Assembly: GCA_006538405.1 (NCBI GenBank)
Contig: BJKQ01000003.1
Coordinates: forward strand, 1,426,001-1,490,000
Source: Hansfordia pulvinata
Lineage: Eukaryota > Ascomycota > Sordariomycetes > Xylariales
Reading direction: 5' to 3'
DNA length: 64,000 nucleotides
Below the pieces are notes generated by a model. The model saw nothing but the letters and a program-made list of their open reading frames with translations, had not been told where the DNA came from and ran no database searches. Below, in pieces: positions 43,437-54,729 of this stretch (within the stretch, counting starts at the first letter, position 1; each line of letters starts with the position of its first letter). The translations under genes and the position numbers were made by a program.

Positions 43437-46400
43437 GCTTGGTCACGTTGAGTCCTGGTTCGGGAGGGCGCATCAGGAGCCAACCCCACTAGGCTTGGTT
43501 TGAGACACGAGTGTCTCTGCCTCCCCCCCATCTCCCCGTTCTTACATTTCTTCTTCGAAAGTCACCTTTTTTATTCCCTTTTTTTTCTTGCTCTTTTGGC
43601 ACCACGATATACTTCTTTCAGATTTGTCTTTGGACTGCCCATGGATACCGTTTGACACGTTTTGATATGCGAAGCTTGGGACTCGGAGTTGGGAAAATGA
43701 CTGCGGCTGTTTCCAAGATTGAGAAGTTGGCCCCTCGTCCACAGTGGGGTTGGAGGGCGGTGCAATGATTGAAGATTCCAAAGCACCCAGAACCGGGCGG
43801 AGCTTTCAGGTTTGGGAGCTGGTATCTTCAGAGGGTGGCCGTCGCAAGCCTGGCGCGACGGCGAGATTCGAGTCAACTTGATGCACCTCATTCATGTTAT
43901 CAAAGCACATGTAGCAGGGGCGATGCGAGTCGGGCATAGACCGCTCATTCTCGAATTATGGGCAAACTAGCGAAACTGGGTTTATGACAATGTGGCGCCT
44001 GGCCACTTCATCATTGCTCAACTATGCTTCCCGAAGCACTGCTGGCCTCTCCTATGTGCGTGACGCTCATCCCATGGGTAAGGGTTCTACCCTGGGTAGC
44101 ACTCCTGGCTTGTATAGAACACCTGATCGTGGGGCTGGAGACGCAGGAGTCGGCCGATCGTATCGTCGAGATGCCTGTCTGCAGAAGGCATCATGAGGTA
44201 TGGGCAATCGGATAGATTACCAACAGAGAATTAATGATCCGACTGTAAGCGAGAAGCAGTTCCAAGTTTGCGACTCGGCTGCTGTTGGATCAGACGACGT
44301 TTGCATTGATTGCGTCCCTGCCACTCAAACCCGCCCTTGGTGTTGCTGCCGATGCCGTTTCAAGATGCCCGGACAACCTCGGCTCTCATAAGGCACGCCA
44401 TTCATCACCCCGGAGCCATCCACGATCTTGGCTACCTCACCGGGGTGACTTTCTTGTGAAGAGGAGCCCATCGCGGACTGTGAGAATCTTGTACGTTTCG
44501 ATTCACATCTTTGAGGGCCCGTTGGATCTTTGCCGTGACTTGCCATTTGTCAACAACGCGATATATTTCGTAGATCTCTTGCATACCTAGGTAGGTAGAG
44601 GTACCCGGTCGTGTCTCCGCATAAAGCGCCCTTGGTCTCTACGCGCAACGGCAGCCCGCAAGCCCTCGCCGACGACATCCTCGGTGTCGACTCGGTGCCA
44701 GGCTATCCTTTGCCTCGACCGGCATGTGCGAGCAGGTAGTGGCGCATAGACTCTACGGGCCCCCGCGGTCGCCAAGAGGAACCGCGGAGCCCCCTTAATG
44801 GACTTCGAGGGGGAGGGGGGTTTATCGTTCGAATGAAACACCCCGCGATTTGCCTGAAGGAAGCAATCAGTCGTCCGCCTTATCCGCCTTCCGGGGGTTG
44901 GAGCGGAGAGCACATAAGCGTAGCCCCAGCGCAATCCGACCAGACAAGGAAAAAAACAAAGGAGGGAGGGAGGGAGAGAGAGAGAGAGAGAAATAGACGC
45001 CACGCCCCCTCTTCCCACCCCCGGTCAGATCGGGCTGACCATCCTATCCGGGAAGGTGACGCCTTCCCTTCAACGCACAGAGCCCTTCGCGGCTTCGCGT
45101 TGAAAGGGAGAAGACGCGAGGGTTTCTTTTCTTCCATCTCGCATGGCTCGGGAGGCAGACGCAACTGGCGGAATCGGACGGTACGAGACTTCGCGTAGCC
45201 AAACTGATGTTCTTTCTCTCCCTCTCCATTCCTGCGTTTCTTCGAATTGATTAGCAAAGCGAGTGGTCCCCGTTTGCCTTCGTCGTCTCTTGCCCTGGCG
45301 CTGTTTGATGAGTCAGGGGTGAGCTTCAGGCGCGCCGAGTCGGCGTGAACAGGGCGGGCGCACCACGCCGCGTTCGTTCTGCTCGCTCGCTCGCTCGGGC
45401 AAGAGGCGCGGCCCAGGACGCCGGTCATGCGAGGTAAGTCAATGGGACTCAAGCCTGTCCTTGGTCTTTTTTTTCCCCCCCAAGTATTAGCAGTGGCCTT
45501 CATTGAAAGAACGCTCGTCCAGTGTCCGGGGTGCTGGCATGCAAAGGCGCGTACGAAGACTTTTCTTGTCTTCTGGTCAGTGGCGCAAAACTCATCTCCC
45601 ACTCGGTTTGAAGTCGATACAGAGATAAGGTACCCCCCCCTCTCTGTTCCTATCCAGCTTTCCCGCAGATGCCGCGCCGCCGCCCACCCCCGGGAAGCTC
45701 TCTTTGCCCCCCTTCTCTTCTCCGACACGCCGGGTCTGTGGTTGGCTGCTTCACCACCGGAGACAGCGCCGGTGGCACGGGTTGGCAAAGTAGCAGGTAG
45801 GGTCCTGCGGCTGTTAATGCAAGGTACCCTTATATCGAGAATAAGTGCGGCCTGCGACGTTGATGCTGGGAGCCGCTCTCGTACGGGAGCCGGGGCGGCG
45901 GTGGAATGTGGCCCCCTCCCCCTGAGTGCCCCCTTGCATGTAAGTCGGGCCAAGGCCCGCATCTGTCTGTCTGTTTGTCTGTCTATCTGTAAGCGACGAC
46001 TCTTGGGTCCGGACTGGGGACGCCTTCTTTCGGGACCCCCCCCTTTATTGTCGGCGGACTCGCCCGAGAGTACACAGACAGACAGACAAACAGGCAAGGC
46101 CGTCTGATCTGCTGCCTATTGACACCCACCTGATATGCTCGCGGCAGCTCCACCCACGAGTACTCGTAGGTAACGAGGATCCGTAAGCTGACAGCTACCA
46201 GACACCAAAAGGGAGACCCAGGGCCGGCGGCGCGGGGTGATCAGCCCAGCTTCGGGCCCGGCATCCCGTAGCTTCAAGCTTTCGTGTCGTTAGTGCCCGC
46301 AGATCTGCCCGACCCGCCTTTCCCGCACTGCCGCATGCTGCCTCCCTTTCCCGAAACCAGACAGACCGCGAACCCCCGGTCCCTTTCAGTACCAGACGCC

Positions 46401-47038
46401 AGAACCCTGACGTGGTGGTGCTCTGACACATCGGAGGGAAATGTCGGGTGCTCGTACGCGCAGAGAGTACAGGCACAGCATACCTTGGGTAGGTAGCTGC
46501 GCGGATGTACGAGTACAAATTTGGGTGTCAGAACGAGGAGAGGGAAAGGGGGAAGGGGATAAGACCAAGGTGACAAGGGAGGTAGGTAAGTAGGTAGGTA
46601 CTTATAAAGACGAGCGCCGACACGAACACGAAGCGAACAATGGCGAGAGGGCGCAGGCATATCGTGGACAGTGTCCTCCTCCCACCCCACATTCAGTATA
46701 TAATATGGGACACGCCCGCGGACCCGGTCGTGGCTGGCGCGTTTCATGATTGTTTCCCTGAACCCGGGCCACGGAACCCGACTCTACTCGTATGGAAAGG
46801 AGGTGCTCGTACGAGTAGGCAGTAGCTTGAGCAGGTGGCAGGGTCCGTCCGTCCCACCGAAGCCTCTTTCTTTCTTTCTTTCTTTCTGTCTGCTTACGAT
46901 GGGTAATAAGTAGCCTCGATGGTTGGTCTGCCCGGACACTCATGAGTACCCGGTGCGGCTGGCTGGGTGGTAGATGATTGCGTCTTCGCAGCGCACCCAT
47001 CCACAAAGGTCATCTTTGCAAAGGGGCCGCCGGGGGGT

Positions 47039-47061
47039 GGGGGGGGGGGGGGGGGGGGGGG
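47039..47061. repeat. G23 homopolymer
   Basis: Twenty-three G residues in the gene desert. Confidence 0.9.
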
Positions 47062-48352
47062 AAGGGGTTACTGCTTCGAGTCGTTATATCGTCGATAGAC
47101 ATTGCGCGTACTTGCATAAACCCCCAAGCAACGAGCATTTCCACTGCTCGCTGACTAGAAATATGTACGTGGTACTGATAAGCTAGTACCTAATAAGCTA
47201 CGAGTAGGTGGTTAGGTCGCATCCCTCCACTCCATCACCCGCGCGTGCGCACACGCACAGACACCCCGGGAGATCGACGGGGGGACCGAACCGTCCGCCG
47301 GACGGCCGCCCCGCACGCGCGGAGCCGAAGTTTCTGGAGAAACAAACGCGAACCCTCCCCCCCCCCACCAACCGTACGAGGACTCGTAGTGCCCCTTCCG
47401 ATCGTTCGGTCTGACTTGGCGCCGGGGCCATCGATCGGGACGCGGAGGGTGAGGGCTTACGAGTACTCGTCACGAACTGGATCGGTCACATTTCCCACCC
47501 TCACCCTGACCCGCACAGGGAAAGTGTAGTGGTGAGGGGCAGGGGGATGAGGCAGGTGAGTAAGGTGAGGTGGTAAATACCCCGCAAGCATCAAGGCAAG
47601 GCGTAGGTGATGGCATCGAGAGGGGGAAAGGAGGTCTACTCCGTAGGCGAGCCTCATGAATAAGGGGGTTTGTGTTGCTGCTTGCCTGCTCTCTCTCGCC
47701 CCCCCTGATTCTTTGGTGGGTTTGATCTATTATGAGTTTATCACTTCAACGTCGAGAAAATGCTCGTACTCGCGCGAATCTTTGCCTACCTACTTAGGTA
47801 TCATCTACTATCTTACGGTGCTTGTACTCGTAGTCGCGCAAGTACTTGCAGACACTCCATGACGCTCATTCGTTTGTTGGTACGAGTATGGCAGCATGAA
47901 CCCGTAGGGCAGAGCGGCAGAAGCAATTTGGCCGTCAGTGCCCGTGCGAGTATACAGCCCTCACCGACGGCTTGTGTTGGCCGAACGTGCTCACCTGGAC
48001 AGCCACGTTGGGCTCGTCGAGCGCGCGTGGTGGGCGGGACGCGCGCGTGGGCACAAGAAGCAAGCCGAGACAGCGACGACGAGACCAGACTGGCACGTGA
48101 TGGAGGGGCGCCAGGAAGGTTTGCTGTCCGTGTAATGGCTCTTCAATTCGGTGGCGCCAGGGCTGGCTCGCCCATTGTCAACGGTGGTAAGCAGATCTTG
48201 CTGTGACCATGGCGATGGCCAGCCGGGCTGGCAGAGTCGCAATAGCCCCCGTTGCCTCTACCCTCTCCCGTTCATGAGACACAGACTGACGGATCAGGCG
48301 AGGCTTGCGATGCGATGCGATGCGAAGCGGAGCTGCCTGGCCTGTCTGCTGA

Positions 48353-48380
<28 letters not shown>
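48353..48380. repeat. G28 homopolymer
   Basis: Twenty-eight G residues, the longest mononucleotide tract of the window; a short GATGC pentamer run lies just upstream at about 48307-48326. Confidence 0.9.
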
Positions 48381-48383
<3 letters not shown>

Positions 48384-50256
48384 TGCCAACCCTACCAGTA
48401 CGACAACTTCACCATCACCAATCTGTGTTTACCTGGAGTAGGTCGGGTACGAGCACACGTACCTTGCTACCATGATCAAGTACGGATACCTGTTTTTTTT
48501 TAATAAGAAAAAGATACATTGGATGGCCCTGGACGATGCGGAGGGGAGCAAGGTGAGATGTCGGCACGGATGCTCGTGATGGCGTGCCCATTCGTGCGTC
48601 GCGGCCATGTCCTCCCCATAAGAGAAGCCGTCACGCCCGCCTGCCACGCGCGACAATCCAAATGTGGCATCTAATTTGACAGCAGCGGGTGAGATACGTC
48701 GGATCAACGGCCGTCCTGATGGGTCTGTCGCACGCGCCCGGATCGGTACACCATCAAGTTAGAGGGCAACGGATGAGATCTGCTAGCCCCCGTCCGAGGC
48801 GTCTTGTCCCGGTGTCTGGCGTGATGCGGTGGGCCTCATACATGCGAAGGGGATTACTTCTGAGGTTAGATACATGTTAGTAAGGTAGGAGGTAGTAGGT
48901 AGGTAGGAATGGGCCACCTCTGTGCCTCTGACTTCAAAGATCTTGTAGGTGGACGTGGACACGCAGCTTCACTCTGCATCGACTGGAGTGGAGAAACGGA
49001 AAACCACACCTCATACGGGGTGGACTCTGTACCTTGGCCGTATCGCAGGGAGCTGCCAGGACGGTACGGGCGAGAGTACTTTACCAGTACACAAGCCCAT
49101 GAATGGAGCACCTATGTGCCTAAAGCTCATCGCCTCGCGTATCGCAGGTACATGCAGCCCATATGTACCTACCGACAGATCTGCGCTCTGCAAGACAGTG
49201 GGCACAGGCACCGACTACCTACATGTATCGTTCGTAGGTCGTCGCAGGTACCTCACCTACGCCAGGACCTGTCCTGACACCTGACTCAAGCCGCCCCAGC
49301 AGACGGCCCCAGCTTGACACGACCGGGCGGCCGATGGGGGGCGGGTGACAGCCGTAGCGCGGTGGCGAAAGTGCGGCGTCGGTCTTTCGGTCGGCGGTAG
49401 CGTCGATCCCCGTCGTGCCATTTAGAGTTGGCGTTTTCTTCTCTCGTTTCTGGCTGACTGATCACGGCAAGCTAACAAGTTGTTATTAGCATGGCTAGCG
49501 ACGGGTAAGGTACATGTACGATGGAAGTGGTGTACGAGTAGGTAGTTTACTCGTGGGTGGCAGATGCGAATAAAAGTTTCTTCTGCGATGGCGAGTTGTT
49601 CTTGAGGCGCCGCTTGTACGAGTAGGTAGACACGCACTCACCTCACTGGTGATCGACGCCGCCGCAAACGGGCGCGCTCATCACTCGCCGTGCTGCTTCT
49701 CTTCTGCCGCCCCCTTCCCCCTTGCATGGAATCATGCCGGGGCTCGGTCGCATGGCTTCTGTGCTCACACCGAGGCGCGGCGCGGCGGCCCACGCCAGTG
49801 TCTTGTCTCGCCCCCGATCTCCATCTGTCTGTGTCTCTTCTGGTTGTGCGCCGTGCCACGTTCTACGAGTACTCAGGGCCCCGTTTCTTTGGCAGAAACA
49901 AAAAAAGAAAAACCTGGTTCGACAAGACCCTGCCGCGCTCCTCGCCTGCTGTCTCTCCTCAACCCACCGACGACGCCTCCCCTCTCCAGCCGCCACACAC
50001 CGGTGCCCGCGGCCGCGGCGGGCGTCGATGGTCGGCGCCAAACGGGCAGATACTCCCCAACGGCGACTCTCCCCGGGACCCTTCCCGCCTTCCCTGCCAC
50101 GCGGCAGAACCATGATGGGGGCGGTTGTGGGGGTTGGAATGGCAAGGCATTCCCCGGACCCCAAACCCAGGCACGTTTCCTGCACGTTTGTGCACTGTGA
50201 GATCATGAGCAGCCGGGGTCTTGAAATGCAGCAAGACAGCGCGCAGTCAAAGAGGG

Positions 50257-50274
50257 CCCCCCCCCCCCCCCCCC
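50257..50274. repeat. C18 homopolymer
   Basis: Eighteen C residues in the gene desert. Confidence 0.9.
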
Positions 50275-51637
50275 AAAACACTACCCTCGCGCCGCAGCTG
50301 GCAAAAGCCGTGCCATAACCCCACGCCGCCCATCCTAGTGGTGTTTGCAAGCGCATGCCCCTTGTGCGGAGTACTCGTAGTCGACGGGGACTTTTGACGG
50401 GCGTTGCTGCTGCTGCTGCTGTTGTCATTGTCATATACGACAAGGTCTCCCAGGGATCGTCAGTTGCCCCTGACCGGCCTGCCCTGGCAATAACGCGGCA
50501 CGGCCCACGAGTATTGCTCCCTTATCCGCGATATCCCCACGCGTCCGAGTGCGAACGACCCCAGAGAGGGCGGGCGGAGAATCCAAGAGGTGCAGGGATG
50601 CCCACGGTTCGGCAGCCTGCGCCGTCGACCGTTCATTCACAAGAGCATCCCGGTGCCCGGCGCTTTTTTAATTGCGTGTAAGCACCACGTTCAGCTGAGA
50701 AGATCCCGTCGCCTCATGGCGCCCGCTTCGGCAGAGAGGTCCCCGTCGCTTCGTTCGTCGCCGCCGTTGCGCGATATTGCTGCTTTTACTCCCTGGCCAT
50801 GCCCTATCGCCAGCCTATCGGGGAGGGGAGGCCGTAAGTGCGGGCGAGGTTGCGGATCGATGACGAGGGCATGAAGAAATAGGGGTGCTCTGGCCAGGCA
50901 TCATCTCTCTTCCTCTCTCTCTCTCCCTCTATGTCTTGCACCAGAGTTTCGACTGCAGATTCCACCACACCAGAAGCGCCGGCCACCAAGTCCGGTTCGT
51001 CGATTTAAAGAGTACCTTACTCGTACGTGTGCAGCTCCTAGACTCGCAACACCGGCGATTCAGCCGCGCCAGGCCGGACGCAGCTCCGTCGAATCAGCGG
51101 ACGAGCACAAGAACGCCTCCGTGCTGCAGCCGGTCGCCACCGCGTCTTCCATCACTTTTCGAAAGAAAGGAAGGAAAATCTTGGCGATCCCCCCCTTCGA
51201 TCGGCTATTGTCAGCCTGCGGCGGAGCGCGGCGAATCGAATCGCGTGCAAGGAAGGACCTGCCGTTGCCCTCACCTCTATCGAGCAAGGTCTCTGATGAG
51301 ACCTGACTGAGGACTTTCATCGGCATTTATGGGAGCCAAGTACGCGTGGTACCTACCTTTGAGGCAGCCGTTCCGGCGTACGAGTACTCCTTTCTGAGTG
51401 TACGGACCCGTGAGGCCCTTCCCTCTGTCTTACTTGCCTTCACTACCAGCCCCTTCGAAACCCCGATATTCCCGTGCTCCCTCCTCTTCTCTCTACCTCT
51501 CCGATCGTTTGCTTTCCTCGCCTTCTGCGAGCACGGAGCTGTGAGACTCGGCTTGACAGCTGCCACAGCCGGACCGGAAGGGCCCATGTGCCCATGTGCC
51601 TATCTATCGCTCATCCACTCGACGATGAAAGGGAAAG

Positions 51638-51638
51638 C

Positions 51639-51686
<48 letters not shown>
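51638..51686. repeat. C22-A27 double homopolymer
   Basis: Twenty-two C residues followed without interruption by twenty-seven A residues. It has no coding context, and I see no target-site duplication that would mark it as a retroposon tail. Confidence 0.9.
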
Positions 51687-51691
<5 letters not shown>

Positions 51692-52748
51692 GCCAGACAG
51701 CGATGTACCCGTGCACCCGCAGCATCCACGATTCGGATAATTGGAGGTCTTGGAGGGACCCATACTACCTTGTAATCACGACCCAAACGATCGACTACTC
51801 TAACCCACTGGGTCGGTTTTGGTTCAGCTCCGGACCTTCTGCTGCAGTAGTTGATGAACTAGACGCCTCGTCGAGCAGGGTATGTACGTGCTGTGGGTAC
51901 TCCTCGTGACAAGTTCCGGAGGAGCACGTTGGCCTTCCACGCTGCCACCTCTTCGAATGTAGGTACCTCATTACGTACCTGGTAGATACTCGTACTCGTC
52001 TCTGCCCTGTGGGCACGCTGCTCCCCAGAACATTAGGTACAGGCCCATCACCTGCTTGACTTGGGGGCGTGTTTCCTCCCACCAAGACACTCAAATCAAG
52101 GAACTAAACTCATGTACATACCTACCACCTAAAGGCCTAGGAGCCAGCAGGCCCGGCAGGAACAGGGTCCCGATCTGTACGAGTATGGCCAAAACCACCA
52201 GACCCTGCAGATTGCACCCCAGAACGTCACTCATCATCACCATCCATAACTCGACGGACCGCGCGCCCACGTAACTCGATTTACACGGACTCGTACCCAG
52301 CGCCGCAGGTCCCGGCATGCTCGCGGCTGCGCCCTTGGCTCCCGCCGCGTGTGTGCGAGCGCGGTGCGCCCCTGTGCTCCCAGGGCGACCACGTTTCCGC
52401 CCGAGTCTCTCCACACCACCCGCCCGCCCGCCCGCCCCCAGTGTTTATCCCGAGTCAAAGAAGTGGTTTCAGCCAGCCAGTCACGCCCGTCACGCCCGTC
52501 GCGCCAGTCACGCCAGTGAGTGTGGGGCTGGCGGTGGGCCCACAAGCAACCTGAGAGCACCTACTCGTACTTTACGGTACCTACCTCCTTACCTTCCACT
52601 TGAGGAGTCAGGTATTGCTTCTATTCCCTACGTGCCTACCTATCTCTCACTGGGTAGATGGGTGGGTTGACCTTCACCTCGGGCGCCTCGGATCCCCCGC
52701 CTCTTTGGAAGCCTAGGGCCAGCAGACAGACACTGGCAGCGTTGCGGG

Positions 52749-52762
52749 TACGAGTACTCGTA
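52749..52762. repeat. Full 14-bp palindrome TACGAGTACTCGTA
   Basis: The second complete copy of the palindrome, inside the gene desert. A 13-base version is at 47458-47470. Confidence 0.85.
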
Positions 52763-52898
52763 GAACTGTCCAGCCCTGCCGCGTCTGCCCGGGGTGCCGG
52801 GCCACGTCGCTTGGACCTTGATTATTGACGTCGCCCTTCGATTATTGCTTGGTAGTGTTGCTGTCGGCGCAGCGCAATATCACGAGGGCTGGGGACCA

Positions 52899-52942
52899 TT
52901 ATTATTATTATTATATAATTACTATTATTATTATTATTTCCG
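52899..52942. repeat. TTA/ATT trinucleotide microsatellite
   Basis: An AT-only trinucleotide run with an interruption near its middle (TATATAATTACT), unusual in this GC-rich surrounding. Confidence 0.85.
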
Positions 52943-54729
52943 GGACATTGTTGCAAGTTCCCATCAGGTTCTTATCCCCAGGCACGCGTATTCGTACTTC
53001 TGATGCTCCGCCAGGGATTGAACCGGGGGCGGACATCTGTTTGCCAGGACTGTTGACGGCTGAAGAAAGGCCAAGATGACATCGAGGTATTTATTACTGA
53101 GGCCAGGGCTGTGTCTCTTCTAGAGGACCAAGAAAGGGGACGTCGGTTGCGGCCCCTGGTTCTCATCAACGCCAGGAACTAATAACTTTGCTCGAAGTCG
53201 CCCGGTGCATGGAGAGCCCGCCAATGTTGTCAACCCAATCCTGAGTCTGCACCATACACGTACCTAAGGTATGCATCGCATCCGCATCCAATGTTCTCCA
53301 CCTGGCTTCACGTTGCTCATGGTCGAATCCATTGGCAGCGTGGCAGCCCGTCCACAGCTCATCGGTCGGTTGTACGATACTATGGCCCCGTCCCACGTCC
53401 CTACATCATGTTACTCGTAGGTGCCTAAGGTGGTGATATTTTCAATTGTACCGCGAGTCTCCCCAAAAAGCTTCGGGGCCGTCGCCACCTGCGGGGGCCC
53501 AGGCTGCTGGCCTCGGCGGTGCCTGAGATGACGACTTCGTGCCCGCACGCGCGGCAGCACTGGGTACGAGTACAGCTAATGTGGGCAGGAGATGCCTACA
53601 TGGATGAGATACTCATACATAAACCGGTACATCATCTCCAACTGCCACGAGTACGAGTATGGGCCCTGCCGCTGAGCCCGTGTGTCCGAGCTGGTCAGAG
53701 ACATTGGATTGGAACAGAACCTGGCTGGAGCCTGCCACCCTGCCCAATAGGTCACGAGCGGGGGCAGTGTACCTACAGTGAAGGACAGCCCTAGAACGCT
53801 GGCAGCTGGAGCCCAATGCCCGACCTCAGCCCGACCACCCCCCGTGCCTCCATTAGGTACCTCCGGTTAGGTTATGTGCCTCTTTAGGTCAGGTACACAT
53901 CCACTGTGCATGTAGCTGGAGGTTCTCAATGAGCCCGGGCCACTTGATGTACCTGGACGAGGACTAGCCCGTAAGGTAGGAGGTCTCACACATCTAGAGG
54001 TGCTGGCTGGCCCTGGCTGGCCCGCTTTGATGGGGCCTCGTACCGTGGGCATCCAAGACAGCGACTTCTGCATCTCATCCCATCTCGTCTCCATCTCCAT
54101 CTCCATTTCCATTTCCATCTAATAACTCCAGTCTTGCCGCAGTTCTCTCCATTGCCTTGTCCTGCCTTGCCTGCCTTGCTTCGCCGTGCGCTCTCCGCGC
54201 CCTACCTCTCCTTCTCCTCGCCACGGCCACCCATTCCACGCCCGAACTTATCATTCTCATCCAGCCTCAACCACGTCGTCTTCATCCTCGCCTGCATCGC
54301 CCGGCCCCACGACAACTCTTCTTGCGCCATCTGCGCATCCGGTCCGGCCGAGACTCCCGCCTTTCGTTCACCCTCTGAGCCGTGGCTTGGTCGCCACACA
54401 CGCTAATCCACTACACACCTGAGCTGCTTCTCGCGCCGCTTACGCTGCGCATCCAGCCGTCAGCGCGCCCGTCCACATCAGCCCACGCTCGTTCGCCCCC
54501 GTCTTCCCACTGTCTGTGAGATGACCAAAACCCGGCGGCGCGTCCTCAACAACAACGACGATATTCAACTTGTCCCCCGTTTATGACCCCAGCCCGTTTC
54601 CGGCGTCTCTCCTCGAGCAGATCACACGTATAGGTGGCTGTGACCTTTGCTGGTGGCTGCTTCGCTCTCACTGTCGCCGCGGCTGTTGCGCTCAATGACC
54701 GCCTGGTTCGCGCGGCTCCGGCGACGACG

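Larger units (their letters stand above)
43437..54729. other. 11.3-kb gene desert rich in simple repeats and palindromic words
   Basis: The longest gene-free stretch. No reading frame shows protein-like content, and the GC content remains high, so it is not RIP-mutated transposon DNA. It contains G23 (47039-47061), G28 (48353-48380), C18 (50257-50274), C22 followed by A27 (51638-51686), a TTA/ATT microsatellite (about 52899-52942), CTTT repeats near 46863-46887, AG repeats near 44970-44992 and about 22 TACGAGTA-family octamers between 46.1 and 53.7 kb. From about 54080 to 54729 it is C/T-rich and leader-like for the RasGAP gene. Confidence 0.6.

Noticed and set aside
44880..46097. Minus-strand open frame of 405 residues
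   Set aside because: Composition is Arg/Ser/Pro-rich with no constrained block, it overlaps simple repeats, and no homology is recognised; treated as a chance frame in GC-rich DNA.
52995..53085. GGTTCAATCC-type B box on the minus strand, possible tRNA or tRNA-derived SINE
   Set aside because: The T-stem has a mismatch and the expected 5' acceptor strand and a good A box are absent at the right distance; no second copy was seen.
43437..54729. RIP-mutated transposon graveyard as an explanation for the desert
   Set aside because: The region is not AT-rich and shows no TpA excess by eye, no terminal repeats and no transposase or reverse-transcriptase fragments.
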